NCBI RefSeq assembly: GCF_003086295.3
Contig: NC_092048.1
Location: forward strand, 112,794,276 to 112,858,275
DNA: 64,000 nucleotides
DNA from: Arachis hypogaea
Taxonomy: Eukaryota > Streptophyta > Magnoliopsida > Fabales > Fabaceae
Reading direction: 5' to 3'
This document shows, in pieces, positions 23,290-34,752 of this stretch (positions are counted from its first letter, which is position 1; every line of letters starts with the position of its first letter). The notes beneath the pieces were generated by a model. The model ran no database searches. It was not told where the DNA came from and was given only the letters and a program-made list of their open reading frames with translations. The position numbers were made by a program, and so were the translations under genes.

Positions 23290-25200
23290 ACTTATTTTTC
23301 GAAAATTTCTGTAAGGTCCTCTCCAGAGTGTTGTGCTTTAGCTTCTCTTAGCTTCCTCTTCAGAGTCCTTTTAGGTTCAGGATCAACTTCAACAAGAATG
23401 TTCTTATCCTTGTTCCTGCTCATATGAAAAAGAAGAGAATAGAAAAGAAGAGGAATCCTCTATGTCACAGTATAGAGATTCCTTTATGTGTCAAAGGAAA
23501 AGAAGAATAGAATGAGAATGAAGAAGAAGAAATTCGAACACAGAGAGAGAGAGAGAGGGTTCGAATTATGAGTAGAAGAGAAGTGTTAGTAAATAAATAA
23601 AATAAATAGAAAGAGATGAGAGGGAGAGAGTATTCGAATATTAATTTTAAAATAAAAGAAAAATATTTTTGTTTTTATTTAATTAATTAACTTAGTTTCG
23701 AAAATATTAAAAGAAATAAAATAAAATTAGAATTTAAAACAATTAGTTAATTAAAAAGAATTTTGAAAAAGTGGTTAGTGGTTTTCGAAAATTAGAGAGA
23801 GAGAGAAAGTAGTTAGGTGGTTTTGAAAAAGATAAGAATTAGTAAACTTTTAAAATCAAACAAAAAGGCAAGTAGTTAATTGAAAAAGATTTGAAAATAA
23901 ATTTTGAAAAGATAAAAAGTTAGAAAAAGATTTTGAAATTAAAATTTTGAAAAAGATATGATTTGAAATTTATTTTGAAAAAGATTTGAAAAAGAAATTA
24001 AAAAGATTTTATTTTTAAAATTAAAGTTGATGACTTGACTAACAAGAAACTAAAAGATATGATTCTAGAATTTAAAGATTGAACCTTTCTTAACAGAAAA
24101 GTAACAAACTTGAAATTTTTGAATAAAAACATTAAATGTTAGCAATAATTTCGAAAATTATGAAATAAAATTAAGAGAAAGATTTTAAAAATTAATTAAA
24201 AAAAATTTCGAAAATCATGAAAGAAAAATGAAAAAGATTTGATTTTTGAAAAAGATTTGAAAAGATAAAGTTTTTAAATTGAAATTTTGACTTGACTAAC
24301 AAGAAACAACTAAATTTTGAAAATTTTTGACTAAGTCAACCCAAAATTTCGAAATTTATGAGTAAAATAAGGGAAAGATATTATTTTTTATTTTTGAATT
24401 TTAATGAGGAGAGAGAAAATAACAAAATGACACAAGACATAAAAATTTAAGATTAAAATAAATAATGCATGCAAGAACACTTTGAATGTCAAGATGAACA
24501 CCAAGACCACTTTGAAGATCATGATGAACATCAAGAACATATTTTTGAAAATTTTTAAGAAAAGAAACGCATGCAAGACACCAAACTTAGAAATTTTTAA
24601 TGTTTAGACACTATGAATTCGAAAATGCATATGAAAAACAAGAAAAGATACAAAACAAGAAAAATTAAAAATCAAACAAGGGAAATCATCAAGAACAACT
24701 TGAAGATCAAAGAAGAACATGATGCATGAATTTTCGAAAATTTTAAGAAAATTAAAAAATGCAATTGACACCAAACTTAAAATTTGACATTAGACTCAAA
24801 CAAGAAACACAAAATTTTTTTTTGTTTTTATGGTTTTATTAAAAAAAAATTTGTATATTTTTCAAAAAAATTTTGGAATTAGAAATTAAAGAAATTCAAA
24901 AATTTTAATAAGAATTCCAGGATTCGTGCAATGTTAGTCTAAAGTTTCGGTCCAAAAGAATTAGACATGGCATAACAAATACAGACATGTCCTTTCTACA
25001 ATGGAAAGTGGAAACCTCGGTCCAAAAGATTAGACATGGCTTAACAGCCAGCCAGGCTTCAACATATCTCAAGAAGCTCTAGAATTCATTCTTAAAAATT
25101 TTTTATGAAGAACAAAATATTTTTTTTTCGAAAATAAAAATAAAAAGCTTAAACATAAAATAAAATTACCCAATCTAAGCAACAAGATGAACCGTCAGTT
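23290..25200 (-). mobile_element. Long AT-rich leader of element 1c
   Basis: The reverse counterpart of 9774-11724: A/T-rich words (GATTTTGAAAAAG, TTTTCGAAAAT), a GA-rich segment near 23530-23640, and two AAGTTTGGTGT-type motifs (about 24580 and 24770, reverse). No ORF. Confidence 0.7.
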
Positions 25201-25216
25201 GTCCAAACTCGAACAT

Positions 25217-25234
25217 TCCCCTGCAACGGTGCCA
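25217..25234 (-). promoter_or_regulatory. tRNA-Asp-type primer-binding site (1c)
   Basis: On the reverse strand TGGCACCGTTGCAGGGGA follows ACCAAGTTTT directly after the LTR. It differs from the expected complement of tRNA-Asp at two positions. Only one copy is present, in contrast to the three of 1b. Confidence 0.7.
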
Positions 25235-25243
25235 AAAACTTGG

Positions 25244-26935
25244 TGCACAGAATTGTGATCACATTTTTCACAACTCCGATACAACTAACCAGCAAGTGCA
25301 CTGGGTCGTCCAAGTAATACCTTACGTGAGTAAGGGTCGATCCTACGGAGATTGTCGGCTTGAAGCAAGCTATGGTCATCTTGTAAATCTTAGTCAGGCG
25401 GATTCAAATGGTTATGAGGTTTTGATAATTAAAAGATAAATAAAACATAAAATAAGATACTTATGTAATTCATTGGTGGGAATTTCAGATAAGCGTTTGG
25501 AGATGCCTTGTTGCTTCTGAACCTCTGCTTTCCTATTGTCTTCTTCCAATCATGCGTGCTCCCTTTCATGGCAAGCTGTATGATCCTCTCGGATGAAAAA
25601 TACCAGGTACTATTTCTGCACAGCTAATCAACTGTCGAATTTCTCGTCTCGAATGAAAAATACCAGGTACAGCTACCGCATGGCTAATCATCTGTCGGTT
25701 CTCACTAGCGTCGGAATAGGATCTCTCTATCCTTTTGCACACTGTCACTGCGCCCAACATTCGCGAGTTTGAAGCTCGTCACAGACATCCCTTCCTATGT
25801 CCTACTCGGAATACCACAGACAAGGTTTAGACTTTTCGGATCTCAAGAATGCTGCTAATTGGTTCTAGCCTATACCACGAAGGTTCTAATCTTCCAGACT
25901 CGGTCCGTAGATCAGAGACCCAAGAGAATATACTCCGGCTGTCGTTCAATGACTACGTTGAATATCATGTAGACCGCTTGTGGTTGTCAGGCACGCAGAT
26001 CTTGGCTAAGCGAGTAACGAAGATAGTGGATGATTGTCACGGGTCACCCCTTCATTCTGACTTAACTGAATTAAGTACGAGAGTATATCTTGGAGAAGAA
26101 GTAGGCGTGAATTGAAAGAGAAACAATAGTACTTGCATTAATTCATGAAGAATAGCAGAGCTCCACACCTTAATCTATGAGGTGTAGAAACTCCACCGTA
26201 GAAAATACATAAGAGAAAGAGGTCTAGGCATGGCCGAATGGCCAGCCTCCAAAACGTAACATAAAAGTCTGTTCCAAAAGTATATCAAAGATGATAAAGC
26301 ATGCGAATACAATAGTAAAAACTGCTATTTATACTAAATTAGTTACTAGGGATTACAGAAAATAAGTAACTAAGTGCAGATAGTGCAGAAATTCACTTCC
26401 GGGGCCCACTTGGTGAGTGTTTAGGCTGAACTTTGAAGCTTTCACATGCATAGGCCATTCTTGGAGTTAAACGCCAGCTTGGGTGCCAGTTTGGGCGTTT
26501 AACTCCAGTTCTGGCATTTTACGCCAGAAAAGGGTCTCTGGTGGGTGTTTGAACGCCAGTTTCGGCCATCAAATCTCGGGAAAAGTATGGACTATTATAT
26601 ATTGCTGGAAAGCCCAAGATGTTTACTTTCGAACGCAATTGAGAGCGCGCCAATTGGGCTTCTGTAGCTCCAGAAAGTCCACTTTGAGTGCAGGAGGGTC
26701 AGAATCCAACAGCATTTGCAGTCCTTTCTCAGCCTCTGAGTCAGATTTTTGCTCAGGACCCTCAATTTCAGCCAGAAAATACCTGAAATTACAAAAAAAA
26801 CACAAAAACTCATAGTAAAGTCTAGAAATATAATTTTTGCATAAAAACTAATAAAAATATAATAAAAAGTAACTAAAACATACTAAAAACTATGTAAAAA
26901 CAATGCCAAAAAGGGTATAAATTATCCGCTCATCA
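25244..26935 (-). repeat. 5' LTR of element 1c (reverse)
   Basis: The reverse complement runs TGATGAGCGG (26935) to CTGTGCA (25244), 1692 bp. The TATA box is at 26326-26333 and the palindrome array at 26462-26563. It differs in subtype from the 1c 3' LTR fragment but matches the fragment at 7086-8007. Confidence 0.85.
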
Positions 26936-28790
26936 GTTCCCAGTACGGTAAAAATGCCAAATATATACAATGCATTGTAATAAAAACTTACAAAGCATCC
27001 TAAATTTTATTTCACCAAATATTCATCCTATGTTCTTGCTAATCCATTAATAGGCATCTGTCATAAGGAAATGCTAAATTTAATTCATATTTCTTATGCT
27101 TCCCAACTTTCTAACTCTCCGACAAATCAGAATCAGAATCATAAGCCAAACCATCACCAGTTACTTTGTCTCAATAATTCTATATCAATACTTCATATTC
27201 TCACCTAGAGCAAGTGAAGTCACTTCACTGCGTCTACCCAAGAAACTCAAATTATCTCAATATCAACCTGGAGTAGTGAAATCACTTCACTACGTCTATC
27301 CAGGGAACTCAAATTATCTCATTCAATAATCATCATTTTAAATTAATCATATCATTATTCTATTTCAATAAGAATAGCCCTCAGCGTCAATTGACACCAG
27401 CATGAGGGACCTCTCAATTGTACAAACACAATCAATATAGACAAGTAATACACAAATAAGGTACAAGTAGAACAGATAGCATATAGTCAGGTAACATAGC
27501 ATATATGATATAGCAATCCAAACAAATAGGCAAACCCAAACAATTCAAACATATGCAAATGATGTATATTAGTACCAACTATTTACACAATCCAAACTTA
27601 ATCTTAGGGGCATCTAGCTTAGGAATTCTCATCACACCACACGGTACTTAAATGAAACTTAAACCGTACCTCTTGTAGCCAAAATAATTGAGCTTCTTCT
27701 TGGAAGTCTCCACCAACCCTTAACTCCAAGCCTCACCAAAGCTCCACAAGCAACACCAACCACCCAATTATGCACCAAAATCAACCAATACTCTAACATA
27801 ATCAATTTCACACTTACAATCAACCTAGGGTTCATGAAAATGATAAATCACAAGGGTTTGAGCACTTCTCACCTTAGTCCATATGAAATAGAGATAGAAC
27901 CCACTTAGAATCTATGTTAGAGTATTTCTAAACAACCAAAATCACAAGATTTTAATACTAACTATCCAAAAACGCGTAACAGTAGAGAATTTCGAAAACT
28001 GAGCAGAGATGAATGGAATACTCACCACAATAATTAGAAAGAATCGAAGAGGATGAGAAGAGGAACGCATAGCCGCAAACAGCTCGTCAATCGGAGTTCC
28101 GGAGAGAAAGTTATGGTGATTTGAAGTTTGATGGAGTTAGGATTTTCTCTCTTATTCCTCTCTTCTCCATAGCTGCGCCTCTTTCTCTTTCTTTAGGGTT
28201 AATGAGCTGAAATGCTCATAACTAAGGTCTATATATATTAGGTCTTGGGTCCACTTTAGTCCGGTTCACTTGGTTTAATCCGTTGGCCCAAAACTTTTAA
28301 GATTAGAGTTTTAAATCGTATTTTAAATATTTCTATCTTCCCAAATTATAAATTCTTATTTCTTAAAATTATTCTCTTCTAATTAATTTTCTCAGCCACA
28401 GTATCGGACAGATCGCAGCCGGTACTGTCGATCAAATTTCCAGTACGCTTTTTTATTCAGAAAACTATGTTTTCCGACTCAAAAAAATTCACTGAGTCCA
28501 AATATCATATTTAAATTATCAAATTTCGATTGTTAAATTTTCTAACCATATTCGCTTCTATTTAATTTATTATTTAATTAATTACGGTTTGACCGAATTT
28601 TATATAAATTATTAATTTATTATCTTAATGTTAAGATTTAGGTAATAATTTAGGAGTAGAATATTTTTTTGCTTTATTAAATCAATTCTAAAGCTTATTA
28701 TTCACATTGTTTACAAAAGTCATTATCTACGTAACAAAACACTTTATACTATCCTAACACCAAAATATATTCTACATTATTTTTGTGCAG
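26936..28790 (-). repeat. Remains of a third LTR-retrotransposon LTR, reverse orientation
   Basis: No coding sequence. The reverse complement of 27420-27560 resembles 41200-41330 of the probable solo LTR at 40075-42150 (words such as TTTGCCTA, TTACCTG, CTGTTCTA in the same order), suggesting the same LTR family. It contains a 60-bp tandem duplication (about 27205-27320) and a G/A-C/T-rich stretch (28030-28200). Its ends could not be defined. Element 1c cuts it at 26936. Confidence 0.45.
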
Positions 28791-28871
28791 ATTCTAAAAT
28801 GATGTGATCTGATGCAGGACGACATGGCCATAGATTAAGGGGACAAATATTTTTATTTTTAGTTATTAAAA

Positions 28872-28887
28872 AGAGAGAGCGCGCGCG

Positions 28888-28923
<36 letters not shown>
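28872..28923. repeat. Compound (GA)(GC)(AT)n microsatellite
   Basis: A run of GA, then GC, then about 17 AT units. Together with the (TTC)/(ATT)n at 28970-29026 it lies upstream of the bHLH gene. Confidence 0.95.
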
Positions 28924-28926
<3 letters not shown>

Positions 28927-28969
28927 CTCTTACGTGGCGCCATGTGAGTTATTATTATATACATACCTC

Positions 28970-28986
28970 TCTTCTTCTTCTTATTC

Positions 28987-29026
<40 letters not shown>
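28970..29026. repeat. (CTT)n/(ATT)n microsatellite
   Basis: A few CTT units followed by about 14 ATT units. Confidence 0.95.
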
Positions 29027-29027
<1 letters not shown>

Positions 29028-30739
29028 GAGTTAATCAATATTCTAGTTTGAAATTCATGCAACCCATAAGACAAGATTGTTGAACAAAGAACTTGCATTC
29101 TTTAATTGAGGGAACTGAATCAAGCAACGAGAACGGAATCTGTTCAATTTTTCTTTACGTTGTTTGCAAGACACAATATGACATAGTCTAAGAAGAAAAA
29201 ATAAATATTTTTTTATAAAAAAATAAGAAATTAAAGGAACTCACGTATGTATGTATGACCATGTAGGCGGCCAACGACAAGAAGCTAAGCTAAGAATTAT
29301 TTAAGTTTAATTATTATTTTTTACTATGAAATGCTCATATGACAGACTTGTTGCCATTTTGTTTTTGCCATATACGGTGGTGGTCACATCTTCAGCCCTC
29401 TCATGTCTCTTTGCTTATGGAATCATACGACTAATTCTCATTTCCAAATAAGAATCATATAAACCATAAGAAGAATGATGCTAAATGAAACCAGGTCGAT
29501 AACTATTATCAACGGATCTCATGGTTTTTATCCGCATCTTCTCTCCTTTTTTTATGATGTCCAACAAGAATGAATTCGCGTATTGTGTAGCAACTTCTCT
29601 CGTTAAAGGAAAAAATAAATCAAGAAAATTTAGATTCGGTAAACTATTTTGTGTTTAGTTGCACTTATAATTTTGGAAAAATTTAGATTGCTTTAAAAAG
29701 TATAAAAAAAATACTTTTCAAAGATATTTTAAAATTTATTTTATTAAATATAATTATTGTTGTTTGTGTTTATTAAAAATTAATTTTATTGATATACCAA
29801 ACATAAGTGTTATAATTTTTAAAACATTATCTATTAAATACCAATTTTAATATGCTATTTATAAAAATAAAAGTTTTATCAATCTTTAAATTATGAATTG
29901 GATATAATTGCACGTGTGGAAAGTTGAAAGAAATCATTGGATATATGATTGTTGTCACAGTTTGGGTAAACTATGTGCAGTAAAATGGGAGGAGTGGCAT
30001 GTCAATCATGGCTTGCGTTATATGGTGGATTGGACATTCAGTTATGTCAAACCGCCTCGCCCAACAAAGTGGAAATAAACGTGGAAAATTGTCTCTAAAT
30101 TAGAATAGACGTTCTGTTTTGTTTGGAGTGGCCATAAAAACCGAAAAGTCTTGGTGCTATGGCTATTAGTAGATTTTGAGTTATATATTACGATTTGTAT
30201 ATACATAAAATCTAACAAGATTTTATGAGACCAAATAATAATAATAATAATAATAAAGCAGAAATAAGAATAATGCGGAAATAAAAAGAAGAGTAATCAT
30301 TTGTGTGATACTAAATCTTATTTAGACACCAAAAAAAAGAAGCATATTTTGTACTTTATGCACATGCACGACATAAAATATTTGGTTAGCAATTTCAAGT
30401 TATTTTCTCTCTCCTATTTTATTTTCACTCTCCGTTTGATTAGAGTTTTCAACTCATCTAAGTTGAGTTTCATTCTTCTAAAAAACTGAAATCAACCAAT
30501 TAACTGTATCAACTAGGAAAGATAGCGTGCAGAAATGTGTTGAAAGAAACCTGTCCCTCTCAGCCTCAGTTATCAAAGTCTTTATAACCCTGGCCATTAG
30601 TCATCACAAACATTTCAGTTCTTCCAAGCCATCATTAATAAATATATCAACATTGTCCAATGTCCAATATTTTGTTTCACCCACTCCATAGGCATGAGGC
30701 ATACATATGAACTCAAATTCAATCTGTTAGATCAGTTAC
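29027..30739. other. Upstream region of the bHLH gene, no ORF
   Basis: AT-rich, with no homology inside the window and no credible coding sequence. It probably contains the distal promoter of the downstream gene. No specific regulatory site can be supported by eye. Confidence 0.5.
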
Positions 30740-30748
30740 TATAAATAG
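30740..30748 (+). promoter_or_regulatory. Candidate TATA box of the bHLH gene
   Basis: TATAAATAG lies 455 bp upstream of the start codon, followed about 30 bp on by a pyrimidine-rich start-like region. The long leader (about 30775-31194) includes a possible acceptor (TTTTAATCATAG, near 30806) and several upstream ATGs. Confidence 0.45.
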
Positions 30749-31148
30749 AATCAACCAACCCCTTGCTTGTTTTTTGTTCCTCTCTTCTGTTGTTATTTTA
30801 ATCATAGGTAGGAATAAAAGGCGTATGGTTTTGTCTTATTGAGTGACACAAGAAGCTCCTTGTGATACCAGACCCTACAAATAGTACAACACAGGCATTA
30901 ATAGATACTGGGTGAGATCAACCTCTCTCTGGAGTCAACATCTGCTGCTATACTTGTAAGATATTACAACACTTTTGAAACACTGCCACTTGTTTTTTGG
31001 ATTCTGAATCTAGCAAGTGGAACTAAGGAAGGTTGCTTTTGGAATATAGGGCCTACTTGTTTTGCTTTCGTTGAACGTTCTACAATCAAGAAAATGGAGA
31101 TTTAGAGAGAGGAGAGGGAGGTTCATATTGAGAATTTTGGATCTATAT

Positions 31149-31309
31149 ATGATAAGGTTTGGTGGTTATTTTCCTGAACCCAAAGAACAAGGAAATGTTG
31201 ACGGAGAACTTCAAAGAACAGTTTGCTTTGTCTGTGAGAAGCATCCAGTGGAGCTATGCAATATTCTGGTCTACTTCATCTACCCAACCCGGGTACTAAC
31301 TTCTAACTA
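31149..31309 (+). promoter_or_regulatory. Upstream ORF overlapping the bHLH start codon
   Basis: ATG at 31149 opens a frame (start MIRFGGYF) that passes the main ATG (31195) out of frame and, unspliced, ends at TAA 31307-31309. A second tiny uORF (ATG-GAG-ATT-TAG) starts at 31094. If these are in the mRNA they would reduce main-ORF translation. Confidence 0.4.
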
Positions 31310-33983
31310 ACTGTTTCCATGAATTTCAGTTCTGTTTGTGATTTTTTTTTTCATTTTCTGTTTCTTGAATATGTGTTGTTTGTGAAAATGCCTGAATGGA
31401 CTTCATATGATGAGACACATCATGACTTGTTTCTTCTTCTTCTTCTTCTTCTTCTTCTTCTTCTTCTTCTTCTTCTTCTCTAATATGAACAACTCAATAT
31501 AATAGCTTCTTAGACAACACCACAATTCAATAATACTACTATTCAAAATCAATTTCTTTCTATTCATGGTGCCCATTTAGCAGGGTGTTGAGTTGGGGGG
31601 AAGGATATTACAATGGAGACATTAAGACAAGGAAGACAAGTCAAGGAGTGGAACTCAATTCTGATCAGATAGGGTTGCAGCGGAGTGAGCAGCTTCGAGA
31701 GTTATACAAGTCCCTCAAAACTGTAGAAGCCAGCCCTCAAACAAAAAGGCCTTCAGCAGCACTGTCTCCAGAGGATCTCACAGATACAGAATGGTACTAT
31801 TTGGTTTGCATGTCCTTTGTATTCAACATTGGCCAAGGGTAATAATAGTGACACTAATAAATCTTCTCTTATTTTCTCTTTTCACTTCATCTTTTTTACT
31901 GGATCACTAAATTGTCAAATCTCTGTATGTTGGAAGGTTACCAGGAAAGGCTCTTGCAAAAGGTGAACCAATTTGGCTGTGTGATGCTCCTTCTAGTGAT
32001 TGTAGAGATTTTAGTCGCTGTCTTCTGGCTAAGGTATGATTCTGCTTTCTGCCTATTATTTCTTCTGTATTTTTTTCTTCTTTTGTTGGGACATAATGTC
32101 TCTAATATGTTGTCTTTGGTTGGTCTTTTCTCCATGGCTGCACTTTCTCCTCTGTTATGCTCAGAGTGCATCCATTCAGGTACCATCCTCTTATTCTAAG
32201 ACCATGACTATGATGATTACTCATAGTAATTCAAGTTTATTAGGAAATATCTCACTAATGTGCTGTGTAATTTCCGTTTCTCTTAGACAGTGGTGTGCTT
32301 TCCTTTTATGGATGGGGTCATTGAGCTGGGTACAACTGATCATGTAAATTTCCCCTTTATCTGAACTTTATTGTTATTTTTCTTTCAATTCCTCCCCTCA
32401 TAACCATGTTGCTTTGATTTATATTTTTTTAGGTCTCAGAAGATCTCAGTCTCATTCAACAGATCAGAACTTCCTTCTTGGATATTCTTGATGTCGGTGT
32501 TCATAATGTACATGGAGCATTTAATGTGAAACAATCTCAAGAAGTAGGAGGTGCATTAATCAGCATAACTTCTCCTAATAACAGTTCAAATGCATTTCAA
32601 GCCAATCAACCACCAGATGAAACACTCATGGTTGAAAGGATAAATAATGGCACCTCTCAAGTCCAAAGTTGGCAAATTATGGATGATGAATTGAGCAATG
32701 CTGTTCATAATTCTAGTGACTGCGTATCTCAAACTCTTCACAGTCCTGAGAACGTTGCTTCCCTTCCAAAGGGTGAAAACCTCACTGATAGTGCCAAAGA
32801 CCTTCAAAAGTGCAATAACTCAAAAATGACATTAGTTGATCCTCGAAGCGATGATTGGCATTATCAGATGGTTCTTTCTACCCTTCTAAAAAGCTCAGAC
32901 CAGTTAATCATGGGGATGCATTTTCAAAATTTTCATCAGGAATCAAGCTTTTCAAGTTGGAAGAAAGCTGGGTCAGTGAGCTACCAAAGGCCAAGAACTG
33001 GAGGAAGCTCACAAGCTTTATTGAAGAAGGTATTGTTTGAAGTTCCTCGGATGCACTTGGATGGGATACTTGAGTATCAAGAAGAGAATGACTTTAAAGA
33101 AGCAGTGAGAACAGAAGCTGATGAAAATGGCATGAACCATGTTTTGTCAGAGAGAAGGAGAAGAGCAAAACTAAATGAAAGGTTTTTAACCCTTAGATCA
33201 ATGGTCCCTTCAATTACTAAGGTAAACATTTATATATAGTATTCCCTTGATTGTTGAGGTTGTAATCCTTTAAATGTCGCTGCTGAAATTAACCATATGA
33301 TCCATCCATCCCTGCAGGATGACAAAGTTTCGATACTAGATGATGCAATAGAATACCTTAGAAAGCTTGAAAAAAGGATAAAAGAGTTGGAAGCTCATAA
33401 GGATCTAACAGACAGAGAGGCTAGAACTAAAAGATCACCTCAAGATATGGTGGAGAGGACTTCTGATAATTATTTTAACAAAACGGATAATGGCACTAAA
33501 TCGATGGCGAAAAAGAGGAAGTCTCGTGACATAGATGACACCAGGCCAGAGATTAATTCAGAATCTTTACTAAAAGGAAGTTCTACTAATGATGTTGCTG
33601 TTAACATCAATGAGAATAATGAAGTTGTGATTGAAATGAAATGCCCTTCAAGAGCAGGAATGTTTCTAAAAATTATGGAAGCAGTTAGCAGTCTCAGATT
33701 GAATTTTCATTCGGTTCAGTCCAGCGAAGTTGATGGGAAACTTTATTTTACCCTTATATCTAAGGTAAGTACATGGAATCACCTTTTTGGTTTTAATTGC
33801 ACCTCATCACCTATGGTGGGAAACTGGGAATGTATGTTTTCTATTTCATAGCGTGTATCAATTAATGCTTAGTGGTCTTTTTTAATTAAATTGAGCATCT
33901 TTCATGTGCAGCTCACAGAGCCAACTATTGTATCAGCAAAAAGGATCAAACAAACACTACAAAATGTGGCTTTCAAGTGTTGA
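31195..33983 (+). CDS. GL3: bHLH transcription factor, GL3/EGL3 (subgroup IIIf) type, 8 exons
   Basis: Exons: 31195-31292, 31584-31838, 31937-32033, 32165-32179, 32287-32343, 32433-33221, 33318-33764, 33912-33983. All introns are GT-AG, all phases close, giving about 609 residues (this family is usually 500-650). The N-terminal MYB-interacting region starts MLTENFKEQ and contains RSIQWSYAIFW, YYNGDIKTRKT, LGLQRSEQLRELY and DTEWYYLVCMSF. The bHLH is at about 409-460 with His410, Glu414 and Arg418 of the DNA-contacting H-E-R triad, split by intron 6 between SITK and DDKVSIL. A C-terminal ACT-like dimerisation domain covers about 538-609. Known relatives act in nuclear MYB-bHLH-WD40 complexes controlling trichomes, root hairs and flavonoid pigments. 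The N-terminal motifs fit GL3/EGL3 better than TT8. Orthology is inferred. It appears intact. Confidence 0.9.
31431..31479 (+). repeat. (TTC)n microsatellite in intron 1 of the bHLH gene
   Basis: About 16 uninterrupted TTC/CTT units inside intron 1 (31293-31583), likely length-polymorphic. Confidence 0.95.
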
Positions 33984-34100
33984 ATCTATCTTTGCATCTC
34001 CCTAAAACCATAACAATGCTTGTTCAATTTAGTTCAGTTATGGAACTAGAGTCACAAGTCTTGCATGTAGATTTTCTTTCAAAGGCATAAAAGGACTCAA

Positions 34101-34106
34101 AATAAA
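34101..34106 (+). terminator. Candidate polyadenylation signal of the bHLH gene
   Basis: AATAAA lies 118 bp after the stop codon, followed by T/G-rich sequence. It is the only canonical signal seen close downstream. Confidence 0.45.
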
Positions 34107-34702
34107 GGGAGAATATAGTTTTTTGGGCATGCCATAAGTTCTTGGTGATGTAAATGGACGTCTATCCAATTAAGCAGTTGTAAATGTGAAAATAGGCTTA
34201 GTTGACTTGATTTTGTGTTATGCAATTAAGCTGCTATGCCCTAACAATAGCTAGTTTGACCAAACAATTATATATTGATTATATTGACTTACATTCTCAA
34301 TTATTATGGTCATCATTCATCGACAGTAAAGATGATGCATCGACTTTTAAATCTAGCGCACATGATTTGAAAATGAACCTACATAGAGTACTATAGAAGT
34401 GCACGACAAATTTGACCCATAACTACTAATTAATTATCACCTCTTATTCTTTCCGTATTGTTTCATAAATCTCCCATGTATCTTGTATATATATATTTAT
34501 ATTGAATTCTATTATTTGTACTAACATGACATAGATATATGTATAAAATTAATTTATATTAATAATACATTAAAATTAAATTTATATTTTTTTAACAACA
34601 CTTTATAAAAATATTGTTAAATTATAAAAAATATTATTTTAATTTTAATAATATTTTTTAAAATGTCATAACTATCATATTTATCGTAATATAAAGATAC
34701 TA

Positions 34703-34752
<50 letters not shown>

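Noticed and set aside
31912..32347. Hydrophobic ORFs inside the bHLH gene (95 and 103 codons)
   Set aside because: They span exons 3-5 and the T-rich introns between them in the wrong frames.
33765..33851. Extension of bHLH exon 7 to a stop at 33851
   Set aside because: This reads into intron 7; the GT at 33765 and AG before 33912 join the ACT-like domain correctly.
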